From: Pseudomonas tructae | GTDB taxonomy: Bacteria; Pseudomonadota; Gammaproteobacteria; Pseudomonadales; Pseudomonadaceae | DNA: 64,000 nt | Direction: 5' to 3' | Assembly (NCBI RefSeq): GCF_004214895.1 | Contig: NZ_CP035952.1 | Span: 2,490,501 to 2,554,500 of the forward strand | Shown here: positions 16,436-25,170 of the stretch, piece by piece | How the letters are laid out: the number at the start of each line of letters is the position of its first letter | How positions within the stretch are numbered: the stretch's first letter is position 1 | Notes under the pieces: generated by a model | Databases searched by the model: none | What the model was told of the DNA's origin: nothing | What the model saw: the letters and a program-made list of their open reading frames with translations, nothing else | Translations under genes and position numbers: made by a program

Positions 16436-18577
16436 TCAGAATGTGTAATCCACTGTCGCAAAATACGACCGTGGCTCACCCATCAGCCACTGCTCGCCAC
16501 TGTGCGCGGTGGCCGTATAACGGCGGTCCAGCAGGTTGTTCAACTGCAGGCCCAGGCGCACATCCGGCAGTACCTGCCAGCCCAGGTTGGCATCGACCAC
16601 GGTAAAGCCCGGCACGCTCTGGGAGTTGGCGGTGTTGGCATAGCGCTCATCGACATAGCGCAGGCCCACGCCGGCATCGACGTTGTGGCTAAAGCCTTTG
16701 CTGACCCACAGGTTGGCGGTACGCCGTGGCACGTTGCTGGGGCGATTGCCGGCACGCGAAACGGTCTGCCCACCCACGGTCTGGTCAAAGTCGTCGTACT
16801 TGGCGCGGACCACCGAGGCGTTGGCCGAGACCTGCCACTGGTTGGCCAGGGCCAGTTCCAGGGTCGCTTCCAGGCCATCGGAGGTCTGCTGACCGGCCTG
16901 TTCTTTCTGGTGAGTGGTCGGGTTGTCGACCAGCAGCTTCTTCTTGACGATATGGTAGGCCGCCAGGGTCCACTCGCCACGGCCATCCCAGAACAGCTGC
17001 TTGAGGCCAAATTCGGTCTGCTTGGCTTCGGTCAGGTCGAACTGCTGCTGGCTCGGGCTCAGGGTGGCCAGGTCGCTGACGCCATCCTCGCTGGTGGAGT
17101 ACTGGCCGTACAGGCTCAGTTCGTCGTTGACCGCGAACACCAGCCCGGCGCGCCAGTTGCCGCCGCTCAGGCTGCGGTCGCTACGGCTGTCGTTGACCAG
17201 GTTGGTGCGGTCGATATGGTTCTGGTCGCGGCGAATGCCGGTCACCAGCGACCAACGCTCCGACAGCTGGGTGCGGTTCTCGGCGAACAGGGCAAAGGTG
17301 CGGGTGGTGCTGTCGGATTGCGGGCGGGTCGGGTCTTTACTGTGGAAGTAGCCGGGCGCCGGGTTCCACGGGTCGATGAAATCGCCGCCGATGTCGTTGT
17401 ACGGCGAGTTGCTGTCGATGCCGAAGCGGATGCGGTTGTACTCGGCGCCGACCACGGTCTTGCTGGCCAGGCCCAACAGCGAATGGTCGAAGGTGAAGCT
17501 CTGGCGGTCGCCGACCTGTTCCTGGTCGTGCTTGATCTCCAGGTAGCTGCCGCGCTCCAGTTGGCTAACGCCGCTGTTCCAGGTGTAGTCCTCGGCGTTG
17601 CGCCAATGGCGGCGGCTCTTGAGGTAGTACAGCTGGTTGCTGGCGCTGATCGCGTCGCTGATCACCCAGTCAGTGTTAAAGCGGGTCCACTCATCGTGGT
17701 AGTGCTGGGCCGAGTCCTTGAGGTTGTAGTTTTTCTTGCGCAGGCTGTCGCGGTAATGGCCGTCGATCAGCGGCGTGCCGAAGTAGTTCATCGGGTCGGC
17801 GTCACCGCGCTCGTGGGCGAGGGTAAAACTCAGGTCGTCGCTGGGGTCAAAGCGCAGGGCTGCGCTCATGGCCAGGTTCTTCGAATCGCCACGGTCGATC
17901 CAGCCGTTGCCTTCCTGGCGGTTGAGGGTCACCCGGTAGCTCAACTGCTCGCTCAGCGAACCACCGCTGTCCAGGCCCAGTTGCTGACGATCGTAGGAAC
18001 CGTAGCCCAGGCGCAGGTGGTTGCGGATCTCGCCGGCAAACGGTTTTTTCGGGATCACGTTGATCACCGCACCGGTGGCGCCTTCGCCATACAGTACCGA
18101 GGCCGGGCCACGGATCACATCGATGCGCTCGACCATCCACGGGTCGACCGGGAAGCTCTGGGTACCGGCGCCGGTGTACATCCGCGAGCCGTCGAACAGG
18201 GTCATCACCGAGCCGTGGCCGCTGAAGCCGCGAGCCGACAAGGCGGTGTTGCCGTTGCCCGGGGTGGCCACCGAGGTGATGCCCGGCGAGCGGGTCACGG
18301 CGTCCTGCACGGTGAGGTTGTTGCGCCCTTCGATGGCCTCGCCGGTGAGGCTGCTGGTACTGGCCGGGGTGTCCATGGCGCTGAGGTTCAGGCGCGAGCC
18401 AGCGGGTAGCGGGGTGGCCAGGCTGACGGTTTCGTTGTCGCTGCTGCTGGTGATGGCCGTGGAGGGCAGGGCCAGGGCAGAGGGTTGGCTGTCATCGGCG
18501 AAAGCCGGCAAGGCGAAGGCCAGGCAGGGGGCCAGGGCATTGGCCGCCAGGGTGTGAAGCTTGGAGTTACGGGACAT
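16436..18577 (-). CDS. TonB-dependent receptor, siderophore-receptor type, B12-riboswitch controlled
   Basis: A 713-residue outer-membrane receptor. A signal peptide (ending near LPAFADD) is followed by a plug domain (LTVQDAVTRSPGIT, VERIDVIRGPASVLYGEGAT, GAVINVIPKKP) and a 22-strand barrel ending in Phe (SYFATVDYTF). There is no N-terminal STN signalling domain. The barrel looks like ferric-siderophore receptors (LDRRYTATA near the end), yet a full cobalamin riboswitch precedes it. It may import a corrinoid or a metal chelate regulated by B12 status. The ATG at 18577 has GGA close upstream; an upstream TTG is less likely. Confidence 0.88.
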   Translation of the reverse strand: MSRNSKLHTLAANALAPCLAFALPAFADDSQPSALALPSTAITSSSDNETVSLATPLPAGSRLNLSAMDTPASTSSLTGEAIEGRNNLTVQDAVTRSPGITSVATPGNGNTALSARGFSGHGSVMTLFDGSRMYTGAGTQSFPVDPWMVERIDVIRGPASVLYGEGATGAVINVIPKKPFAGEIRNHLRLGYGSYDRQQLGLDSGGSLSEQLSYRVTLNRQEGNGWIDRGDSKNLAMSAALRFDPSDDLSFTLAHERGDADPMNYFGTPLIDGHYRDSLRKKNYNLKDSAQHYHDEWTRFNTDWVISDAISASNQLYYLKSRRHWRNAEDYTWNSGVSQLERGSYLEIKHDQEQVGDRQSFTFDHSLLGLASKTVVGAEYNRIRFGIDSNSPYNDIGGDFIDPWNPAPGYFHSKDPTRPQSDSTTRTFALFAENRTQLSERWSLVTGIRRDQNHIDRTNLVNDSRSDRSLSGGNWRAGLVFAVNDELSLYGQYSTSEDGVSDLATLSPSQQQFDLTEAKQTEFGLKQLFWDGRGEWTLAAYHIVKKKLLVDNPTTHQKEQAGQQTSDGLEATLELALANQWQVSANASVVRAKYDDFDQTVGGQTVSRAGNRPSNVPRRTANLWVSKGFSHNVDAGVGLRYVDERYANTANSQSVPGFTVVDANLGWQVLPDVRLGLQLNNLLDRRYTATAHSGEQWLMGEPRSYFATVDYTF

Positions 18578-18639
18578 GTCGTTCCACAATCAACAGGAAG
18601 AATGAATCCCGGAGGGAACAACGCATGGAGGCATGGCGC

Positions 18640-18667
18640 GCGCAGGCGAACGCCAACCGGCCTGCGC
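18640..18667 (-). promoter_or_regulatory. Hairpin between riboswitch and receptor start
   Basis: GCGCAGGC (18640-18647) pairs with GCCTGCGC (18660-18667) around a 12-base loop. There is no U-run after it on the minus strand, so it looks like part of a translational rather than a terminator-type expression platform. It lies about 65 bp before the receptor start. Confidence 0.5.
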
Positions 18668-18694
18668 CCGCCCACCGCGGGGTTGCCAAACAAA

Positions 18695-18885
18695 GGCTTC
18701 AGGCCGGTCTCCGGGCTTGCGAGGGTCATGAAGGCCTTCACCTTCCCATGCCAAGGCACAGTGGTGTTTCGAAGGCTTCGCTCGCTTACCGTTGCGGGGG
18801 CAGCGCCGGACTGGTCATGGAGATGACGCACCGGCTTCCCGTTTCACCCTGCGCACGGCGGCGCAGGACACCTGAAACTGGCGCG
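18695..18885 (-). ncRNA. Cobalamin riboswitch
   Basis: Read on the minus strand, the conserved parts occur in order: caGGTGtcctgcg, gggtgaaacgggaa followed by gccggtg, then gctgcccccgcaacgg, ccactgtgccttggcatggg, aaggtgaaggcc, and cctcgcaagcccggagac with ccggcctg closing the fold. The CGCAAC and CCACTG boxes are diagnostic. It sits in the 5' leader of the TonB-dependent receptor, so corrinoid should turn that gene off. Confidence 0.93.
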
Positions 18886-18967
18886 CATCTGAACACCGAA
18901 AACCTTTGCAGTCAACGGCTTGCGCATTTGCCCAGATCAGTTTCCAGTTGTTGATAGGCCTTTGAAT

Positions 18968-18991
18968 ATCGCGGGGCAAGCCCGCTCCCAC
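18968..18991 (-). repeat. REP element
   Basis: Inverted standard REP (gcggggcaagcccgctc), between the riboswitch promoter region and the GNAT stop. Confidence 0.85.
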
Positions 18992-19001
18992 AAGGTTGAG
19001 C

Positions 19002-19559
19002 TCAACGTCCGCGTTTGCGCGACACCACCGCCTCGATATTCTTGCGCCCGATCAGCATCGGCTGTTTGGGTTCTTCCAGCCACTTGTACATCACCAGGCT
19101 GTCCACCAGCCCCAGGCGTGCGTGGCGATAAGCGTTGGGCAAGCGCCCGACAATGGCGAAACCCAGCTTCTGCCACAAGGCCACCGCCACCTCGTTGCTC
19201 GACACCACCGAGTTGAACTGCATGGCGCTAAAGCCCAGCTCGCGCGCCAGGCCTTGGGAGTGTTCGCACATCAATCGGGCCACACCACGGCCACGGGCGG
19301 CATCGCAGACCATGTAGCCGCAATTGCTCACATGGCTGCCGGGGCCGGCGGCATTGGCCTTGAGAAAGTAGGAGCCCAGCAGCACACCGCCTTCTTCAGC
19401 CACCAGGGTGCGCAGTGGCGTTTCCAGCCACAACTGGCGGGCCTGTTCCTGGCTCATGGCCGGGTCGAAGGCATAGGTTTCGCGGGCACTGACAATGGCC
19501 TGGAAGGTTGGCCAGAAAAGCGCGAAGTCAGCGGCGGTCATGGGGCGGATGTGGATCAT
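19002..19559 (-). CDS. GNAT family N-acetyltransferase
   Basis: A 185-residue acetyl-CoA-dependent acetyltransferase. The start MIHIRPMTAADFALFWPTFQ is the usual GNAT opening. The acetyl-CoA loop is seen as VCDAARGRGVARLMCEHSQG, followed by AMQFNSVVSSNEVAVALWQKLGF in the C-terminal part, typical of phosphinothricin-acetyltransferase-like members. The substrate is unknown. It is monocistronic as far as can be seen. Confidence 0.88.
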   Translation of the reverse strand: MIHIRPMTAADFALFWPTFQAIVSARETYAFDPAMSQEQARQLWLETPLRTLVAEEGGVLLGSYFLKANAAGPGSHVSNCGYMVCDAARGRGVARLMCEHSQGLARELGFSAMQFNSVVSSNEVAVALWQKLGFAIVGRLPNAYRHARLGLVDSLVMYKWLEEPKQPMLIGRKNIEAVVSRKRGR

Positions 19560-19725
19560 GGGGGTTCCTTGCAGCGTGAGCGGCGAGTCTGAAAGTGTTG
19601 GCGTTTGCGTGCAACTGTTTATGTGGTACTCGATGATGGCTTAATGACATCGCAATGATTACAATTCGCCCGACTGCACCGAGCAGTCAGGCCAATGAAG
19701 GCAAATCCGGATTGGAAATCTGCAG

Positions 19726-20226
19726 ATGAGTATTCGCAAATGCATGGGTGTAGCTGCTCTGACAGCGGCTACGGTGTTGTCCGGTTGTGCAAGCATTGTA
19801 GGCGACAGCCGTTATCCGGTGGCGGTGTCGAGTGTCCCGCCTGGCGTTTCATTCGACATCCTCGACAAGGATGGCAAGCTGGTTCACTCCGGGAGTACGC
19901 CAAGTACTGTGACCCTCAAGTCCGGGCGCGGTTACTTCAAGGGGCAGACCTATACCCTGCAGTTCAGGAAGGATGGCTACACTGAGAAGTCGGTGACCCT
20001 CGATAGCGGTCTGAGTGGTTGGTACTGGGGCAATATCCTGATTGGCGGTCTGGTCGGCATGCTGATCGTCGACCCACTCACTGGCGCGATGTACAAGTTG
20101 CCCGAAGGTGTTTCAGCCGACATGGGCAGCCCTTTGACTGCGGGTCGAGCCCAGGGCGATCTGAACATCGTCATGCTCGATGCTGTGCCAGTCGCGCAAC
20201 GTGCGCAATTGGTCCGGGTCAACTAA
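19726..20226 (+). CDS. PEGA-like lipoprotein
   Basis: A 166-residue lipoprotein. The signal ends at TVLSGCASIVGDSRYPVAV, giving a mature Cys21. The next part (SSVPPGVSFDILDKDGKLVH, TPSTVTLKSG) has the layout of a PEGA-type beta-sandwich. A Gly-rich hydrophobic stretch (WGNILIGGLVGMLIVDPLTG) follows, as seen in many small Pseudomonas lipoproteins. GGAAA precedes the ATG. Probably outer-membrane associated; function unknown. Confidence 0.8.
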   Translation: MSIRKCMGVAALTAATVLSGCASIVGDSRYPVAVSSVPPGVSFDILDKDGKLVHSGSTPSTVTLKSGRGYFKGQTYTLQFRKDGYTEKSVTLDSGLSGWYWGNILIGGLVGMLIVDPLTGAMYKLPEGVSADMGSPLTAGRAQGDLNIVMLDAVPVAQRAQLVRVN

Positions 20227-20280
20227 GCGACTGATCGACTGTGCGCCGGGGCAGGGCGCACAGTTGTCTTGATGATGGCG

Positions 20281-20625
20281 TTACTGGCTGGTCTTGCCCA
20301 CAGCGTCCATGGCCCGTGCTGAATACACCAGCGCCGCCCCGGCGTTCATCGCCACCGCCACGCCCAGGGCTTCGGCGATTTCCTCGCGGCTGGCGCCGTG
20401 CTTGACCGCCTGGGCCGAGTGCACGGCGATGCAGCCGTCACAGCGGGTGGTGACGGCCACGGCCAGGGAAATCAGCTCGCGGGTCTTGGCGTCCAGGTGG
20501 TTGGTCTTGGCCCCGGCGCCGCTGGCGGTCATGTAGCCGTTCACGGTGTCGGGAGAGAGTTGCTTGAGATCGCCGATGCCGGCCATCAACTGCTTACGGT
20601 AGGCATCCCAGTCCATCATGCTCAT
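20281..20625 (-). CDS. AhpD-like carboxymuconolactone decarboxylase family protein
   Basis: A 114-residue helical protein of the AhpD/CMD family. The active-site motif CDGCIAVHSAQAVKHGASRE shows the CxxC...H arrangement used for thiol-dependent peroxide reduction. The GTG at 20634 is in frame, but the ATG at 20625 has AAGGTG seven bases before it and is preferred. It is single. It probably acts as a hydroperoxidase or disulfide-active protein in the cytosol. Confidence 0.88.
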   Translation of the reverse strand: MSMMDWDAYRKQLMAGIGDLKQLSPDTVNGYMTASGAGAKTNHLDAKTRELISLAVAVTTRCDGCIAVHSAQAVKHGASREEIAEALGVAVAMNAGAALVYSARAMDAVGKTSQ

Positions 20626-20712
20626 TGTCTTCACCTTGGTGTGGTTGGCAACTAAGACAGTGAAGCCAGTTTTTCCGAAGGTGGGATGCCGTTGGTCATA
20701 TCGCAGGGCAGA

Positions 20713-21612
20713 TCAGATGTAAACAAACACCAGCACAAGCGCCGCCACCACCGCCCACTTCTCCAGGTAGTAACGGGTACGGTTGCGCTTCTTCAGTGCC
20801 TTGCCGCGCTCACGGATCTTGTAGATGCGGGTGAACAGGCGGTTGATACCGCCAGTCTTGTCGCCGGCATCATTGGGCGCTGCTGCTGCCGCCATGACAT
20901 TCTTGCTGAACCAGCGGTTGAACGCTGTGGCCCAGCGGTACTTGAGCGGGCGCTCGACATCACAGAAGAGGATGATGCGGTTGTGCTCGGTCTGGTTCGC
21001 GGCGTAGTGGATGTAGGTCTCATCGAAAATCACCCCCTCGCCATCGCGCCAGGCATAGTTTTCACCATCGACGCAGATGTAGCAGCCATCATCGTTGGGC
21101 GTGTCCAGGCCCAGGTGGTAGCGGTAGGAACCGGCGTAGGGATCGCGGTGGCGAACCAGCTTGGAGCCTGGCGGCAGGGTGGCGAACATCGCCGCCTTGA
21201 CCGTGCCGATGCCTTGCAGCAGTTCGGTGGTGCGCGGGCACAGCTTCATGGCCGAGGGGTGACTTTCGCCGTACCACTTGAGGTAGAAGCGTTTCCAGCC
21301 GCTCTTGAAGAATGAGTTGAAACCGACGTCGTCGTAGTTCTTGGAACTCTTGATCTCGCCGACGTGCAGCAACTGCTGGGCCTCGGCGCGGATTTCCTGC
21401 CAGTTGTCCTGCAACGGCTTGAGCTCGGGGAAGGACTCGACGGGCAGGTAAGGCTTGGCCGGCAGCTTGGAAAACAGGTACAGGAACACGTTGACCGGGG
21501 CCAGGAAGCTTGAGTGATCACCCAGCTGGCGGGTGACTTTGTGCCGCACCCGGCCACGGAAATGGACGTAGGCAACCGAGAAAACGAACAGTAGAACGAG
21601 GAAGATTTTCAT
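20713..21612 (-). CDS. lpxO: Lipid A hydroxylase LpxO
   Basis: A 299-residue Fe(II)/2-oxoglutarate-dependent dioxygenase that adds a 2-hydroxyl to a secondary acyl chain of lipid A at the inner membrane. An N-terminal membrane helix (MKIFLVLLFVFSVAYVHFRG) and a C-terminal one (KWAVVAALVLVFVYI) flank the catalytic core. There RHRDPYAGSYRYHLGLDTPN supplies the His-x-Asp, and DETYIHYAANQTEHNRIILF supplies the second His and the 2-oxoglutarate Arg. The frame opens earlier, but ATG 21612 gives the normal length and starts the membrane helix. Family call is firm. Confidence 0.93.
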   Translation of the reverse strand: MKIFLVLLFVFSVAYVHFRGRVRHKVTRQLGDHSSFLAPVNVFLYLFSKLPAKPYLPVESFPELKPLQDNWQEIRAEAQQLLHVGEIKSSKNYDDVGFNSFFKSGWKRFYLKWYGESHPSAMKLCPRTTELLQGIGTVKAAMFATLPPGSKLVRHRDPYAGSYRYHLGLDTPNDDGCYICVDGENYAWRDGEGVIFDETYIHYAANQTEHNRIILFCDVERPLKYRWATAFNRWFSKNVMAAAAAPNDAGDKTGGINRLFTRIYKIRERGKALKKRNRTRYYLEKWAVVAALVLVFVYI

Positions 21613-21722
21613 GGGCGAATACTTGTGAATGTGGCGATGCGCCATGGCATAAGCCCGCCAGCATAAACAATCGTGACCGGGGTTTGTACTAAATGTTACG
21701 GCGCAAGGGCTCGACCATAGTG

Positions 21723-22202
21723 CTAGGCGCCAAGACCGGGCGTTAACGATTCAGCACCAGCGCTCTGGTTCAGGTAGCGGCCCAGGTCGCCTGCGGCTTG
21801 TGCTTGCAACAGGCCCAGATGCACCTCGACACCGGCCTCTTCGAGTCGCCTGATGCCCGCTCCGGCATTGCGTGGGTCAGGGTCGAGCATGGCCACGAAC
21901 ACGCGCTGGATGCCGCGTTCGATCAAGGCATTGGCGCAGGAGGGGGTACGGCCATGAAAGGAGCAGGGCTCGAGTGTCACATAGGCAGTGACGCCGTCGG
22001 CATCGCCGACGAAGCGGGTCATGGCCATGGCTTCGGCATGCGGTTGCCCCGGGGCCTGGGTAAAGCCGCGCGCGATGATCTGGCCATTGCGCACCAGCAC
22101 ACAGCCCACCGGCGGATTCGGCAGGCAGGCGGGCAGGGCGCGGCGGCCTTCGCTCAAGGCCTGATGCATGAACAGCTTATCGCTGGGTGAAAAACAATCC
22201 AT
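21723..22202 (-). CDS. Stand-alone RibD-type deaminase domain
   Basis: A 159-residue zinc-dependent deaminase. Zinc motifs are PHAEAMAM (HAE) and TLEPCSFHGRTPSCANALI (PC...C), and the AMLDPDPRNAGAGIRRLEEA segment is specific to the RibD deaminase domain of riboflavin synthesis. The C-terminal reductase domain of bifunctional RibD is absent; the protein stops shortly after VEVHLGLLQAQA. It is not next to other rib genes. It may be a paralogue with another substrate or work with a separate reductase. Confidence 0.8.
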   Translation of the reverse strand: MDCFSPSDKLFMHQALSEGRRALPACLPNPPVGCVLVRNGQIIARGFTQAPGQPHAEAMAMTRFVGDADGVTAYVTLEPCSFHGRTPSCANALIERGIQRVFVAMLDPDPRNAGAGIRRLEEAGVEVHLGLLQAQAAGDLGRYLNQSAGAESLTPGLGA

Positions 22203-22278
22203 TGTCGTTCAGCTCCTGGAAAGGTGATCGCGCGAAGGCGCGTACACAGCCTAATCCACCTGCCGCGTTTTTGCCGCC

Positions 22279-23184
22279 TCACTTGCGCGGGATTTTGCCG
22301 CCCGGCACATGCAGGTAGGACATCACGCTCTCGGTCAGTTCGGTGGCCAGCTTCACGGCCTCCTTGTTGCGCGCCATGACGCCGGCCACCAGGCCTTCGA
22401 TCAGTGCCAGCACGGCAATGCTGGAGCTGGTCAGCACCGGGTGGTCGGCTGCGGCGAATAACGTGTGGCGCGCAATGGGCGTCAGTGGCGAGGCCGGCGA
22501 GTCGGTAATCGCCAGTACCGTGGCGCCGCGCTCGTGGGCAAAACGCGCCAGTTGCAGGGTGTCCTGGGAGTAGCGCGGCAGCGAGATGGCCAGCAGCACG
22601 TCCTGGTCGGTGATCGCTGCCAGGCGGTAGGCGGCGTTTTCGTTACCACCTTCCATGCTGATGGCGCAGGTGTCGGCGCAGAACGGCACCAGGGTCGAGG
22701 CCGCCAGCCCGGCCAGGTAGACGCTGTTGCCAAAGCCCAGCACATAGACCTTGCGGGCCTGGCTCAGGCTGCCGATGAACGCCTCGAAGGTTTCGCTCTG
22801 GTTGATGCTGCGGGTGGTTTCCAGGTTGCTGCTGGCGCTGTGGATCTGCTCGTGCAGGCCGAATTCGCCGCCGGGGCGCTGGGCCAGTTCATTGCGCAGC
22901 TTGTCCACCGGCGAGACCATTTGTTGCAGGGTGCTCACCAGCTCCGCCTTCATACCGCTGTAGCCGCCCAGGTCCAGAGCCTTGGCCAGGCGGTTGACCG
23001 CAGCGGGCGAGGTGGCGGTGGCCTGGGCCATTTCCTCGATGGTCAGGGTAGCCGCCTTGAGCGGGTGACGCAGAATGTAATCGGCCACCTTGCGCAACGA
23101 CGGTTGCAGTTCGGCGAGGCTTTGCGACAGCTTGCGCATGACCGGCGAGGCATAGACGGTGGTGTTCTTCGGCGTGCTCGACAT
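22279..23184 (-). CDS. RpiR/MurR family regulator (HTH plus SIS)
   Basis: A 301-residue regulator. The N-terminal helix-turn-helix is seen as TIEEMAQATATSPAAVNRLA. A SIS domain follows (KVYVLGFGNSVYLAGLAAST, then LAISLPRYSQDTLQLARFA and VLAITDSPASPL), as in regulators that sense sugar phosphates or other small ligands. It is the last gene of the aot-like transport operon, in the slot held by argR in P. aeruginosa. ATG 23184 is chosen; an in-frame TTG lies three codons upstream and sits too close to AGGGAG. Confidence 0.88.
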   Translation of the reverse strand: MSSTPKNTTVYASPVMRKLSQSLAELQPSLRKVADYILRHPLKAATLTIEEMAQATATSPAAVNRLAKALDLGGYSGMKAELVSTLQQMVSPVDKLRNELAQRPGGEFGLHEQIHSASSNLETTRSINQSETFEAFIGSLSQARKVYVLGFGNSVYLAGLAASTLVPFCADTCAISMEGGNENAAYRLAAITDQDVLLAISLPRYSQDTLQLARFAHERGATVLAITDSPASPLTPIARHTLFAAADHPVLTSSSIAVLALIEGLVAGVMARNKEAVKLATELTESVMSYLHVPGGKIPRK

Positions 23185-23264
23185 CCGTTGCAAGGCTCCC
23201 TGAAAGATGGCTCGCAGTGTATCCCATGCCTTGCCCCGGCGCGCAGCCCAGGCAAGGCGCAGGC

Positions 23265-24029
23265 TTACTTGAGGCTACCGGCGAGAAACTGGCGCAGGCG
23301 CTCGGACTGTGGCCGGGCCAGCACTTCGCGCGGGTGGCCGCGTTCTTCGGCAATGCCCTGGTGCAGGAACAGCAACTGGTTGGACACTTCCCGGGCAAAG
23401 CCCATTTCATGGGTCACCACCACCATGGTCCGGCCTTCACTGGCCAGGTCCTGCATGACCTTGAGTACTTCGCCGACCAGCTCGGGGTCGAGCGCCGAGG
23501 TCGGTTCGTCGAACAGCATCACTTCCGGTTCCATGGCCAGGGCGCGGGCGATGGCCACCCGCTGCTGCTCGCCACCGGACATGTGTGCAGGGTAGGCATC
23601 GCGGCGATGGCTGACGCCGACCTTGTTCAGGTAGTGCTCGGCCTTGTCGCGGGCCTCTTTGCGGTTAATGCCCAGCACCTGCACCGGGGCCTCCATGACG
23701 TTGTCCAGGGCGCTCATGTGCGACCACAGGTTGAAGTGCTGAAAGACCATGCTCAGCCGTGCGCGCAGGCGTTGCAACTGACGCGGGTCGGCGGCCCGGA
23801 GCCCGCCGCGGGGGCAATTGCGCAGCTTGAGCTGTTCGCCGTTGACCAGGATCTTACCGGCGTTGGGTTGTTCGAGCAGGTTGATGCAGCGCAAGAACGT
23901 GCTCTTGCCCGAGCCGCTGGAGCCGATGATGCTGATCACATCACCGGCCTGGGCCTGCAGCGAGACACCTTTGAGCACCTGATGGTTGCCGTAGCTTTTA
24001 TGCAGGTCGTTGATTTGCAGTTTGTTCAT
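23265..24029 (-). CDS. Polar amino-acid ABC transporter ATPase (AotP/HisP type)
   Basis: A 254-residue ATPase. Walker A GSSGSGKST, a long Q-loop region, the signature MSGGEQQRVAIARALAMEPE, Walker B VMLFDEPTSALDPE and the switch VVVTHEM are all intact. The family length and LLEQPNAGKILVNGE are typical of the histidine/arginine/ornithine group. The frame is open further upstream, but the ATG at 24029 follows the normal start (MNKLQINDLHKSYG). It is fifth in the operon order binding protein, permease, permease, AstE-like, ATPase. Confidence 0.93.
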   Translation of the reverse strand: MNKLQINDLHKSYGNHQVLKGVSLQAQAGDVISIIGSSGSGKSTFLRCINLLEQPNAGKILVNGEQLKLRNCPRGGLRAADPRQLQRLRARLSMVFQHFNLWSHMSALDNVMEAPVQVLGINRKEARDKAEHYLNKVGVSHRRDAYPAHMSGGEQQRVAIARALAMEPEVMLFDEPTSALDPELVGEVLKVMQDLASEGRTMVVVTHEMGFAREVSNQLLFLHQGIAEERGHPREVLARPQSERLRQFLAGSLK

Positions 24030-24048
24030 CAGTGAGTACTCGCTGGTG

Positions 24049-25161
24049 TCAGTCGGTGAGCAGGCGGCCCTGGCGGATCGGCGTATTGCCGGCGACCTTG
24101 GCCAGCCACAGGCCGGGTTGGGCAAAGCGCAGGCGCTCACGGGCATAGAGGATGCCGTCGGTGTTGGCCCTGACCACGCTGTGGCGATCGGTCAGCGGGT
24201 CGATGACCTCGAACAGCGGGTCACCAACCGTCACCCGCGCACCCAGTGGCTGCAGATAACTGACCACCCCCGGGTGTTCGGCATAGGCGTACTGGGCGCC
24301 GGCAAAGGGCGTGGCCGCACAGCACTGCTCGGGCGCTGGCGGCCAGTCGCCGCTGATCAGGCCCTGCTCGGCGAGGTAGCCGAGAATCTGCTCGGCGCTG
24401 GCCTGGCAGGGTTCACGCTCGGTGTCGGCCATGCCGCGCAGCTCGATCGTGGTGGCCACGCAGGCCAGGGGAATGTCGGCCTCGGGGAAGTACTCGCGCA
24501 GGCGCAGCCAGGGCACCGCGCAGGCTTCGTCGAAGGCGTCACCGCCGGCGTCTTCGGCCAGCAGCACGGCTTCGGCGCCCAGGCGCGCTGCCAGCGAGCG
24601 CAGGCTTGGCCAGTTCTGCGGCAGGGCGTAGAGGAGCATCACCGACTCGAAATCACAGTGCAGGTCCAGCACCAGGTCGGCGTCGCAGGCACTTTGCAGT
24701 AACAGGCGGCGCAGGCCGTCGAGCTCGCTGCGCGCTGCGGGCAGCTCGGCGAGGGTGGCGGCCATGGCCTGGCGAATCGTTGCCACGTTGGCGGCGCCAT
24801 CACTGCCCAGGCGTCCCTCCAGGCGTGCGACCAGTGCTTCGGTCAAAGGCGGAAAGTCGCGGTTGAAGTTCTTGCCGCTGTTGAACTCGAAGCGGCCCTG
24901 GTGGGTGGCCTGGAACATCTGGCCGATGCCGATCGGGTTTGCCAGCGGCACCAACTCGATCACACCGTTGAGACGGCCCTGGGCTTCGAGTTCGCCCAGG
25001 CGTCGTTTGAGTTCGATCGCCACCCGCATGCCGGGCAGTTCATCGGCGTGCAGCGAAGCCTGGATATAGGCCTTGCGCGCACCTTTGCCGAAGCGGAACA
25101 GACGCAGGGTGCGCTGGGTGCCACAGGCACTCCAGGGCAGAACATGGTCAATTTGCTGCAT
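24049..25161 (-). CDS. AstE/AspA family Zn-hydrolase in transport operon (AotO-like)
   Basis: A 370-residue M14-type deacylase-like protein. The zinc site is seen as His38 and Glu41 in ASLHADELPG and His168 in LVLDLHCD. SGKNFNRDFP supplies the substrate-binding Asn-Arg. The family includes succinylglutamate desuccinylase and aspartoacylase, but this position between permease and ATPase genes is that of aotO. It may remove an acyl group from an imported N-acyl amino acid. GGAGC precedes the ATG. Exact substrate not known. Confidence 0.85.
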   Translation of the reverse strand: MQQIDHVLPWSACGTQRTLRLFRFGKGARKAYIQASLHADELPGMRVAIELKRRLGELEAQGRLNGVIELVPLANPIGIGQMFQATHQGRFEFNSGKNFNRDFPPLTEALVARLEGRLGSDGAANVATIRQAMAATLAELPAARSELDGLRRLLLQSACDADLVLDLHCDFESVMLLYALPQNWPSLRSLAARLGAEAVLLAEDAGGDAFDEACAVPWLRLREYFPEADIPLACVATTIELRGMADTEREPCQASAEQILGYLAEQGLISGDWPPAPEQCCAATPFAGAQYAYAEHPGVVSYLQPLGARVTVGDPLFEVIDPLTDRHSVVRANTDGILYARERLRFAQPGLWLAKVAGNTPIRQGRLLTD

Positions 25162-25170
25162 GAAAGCTCC

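Noticed and set aside
16502..18409. 635-codon plus-strand frame
   Set aside because: Antisense to the TonB-dependent receptor, which has full plug and barrel motifs.
18577..18589. TTG at 18589 as start of the B12-controlled receptor
   Set aside because: The ATG at 18577 gives a normal signal peptide and has GGA at a usable distance.
23226..23260. GCCTTGCC...GGCAAGGC hairpin after the ATPase gene as an intrinsic terminator
   Set aside because: Complementary arms exist, but no U-run follows on either strand.
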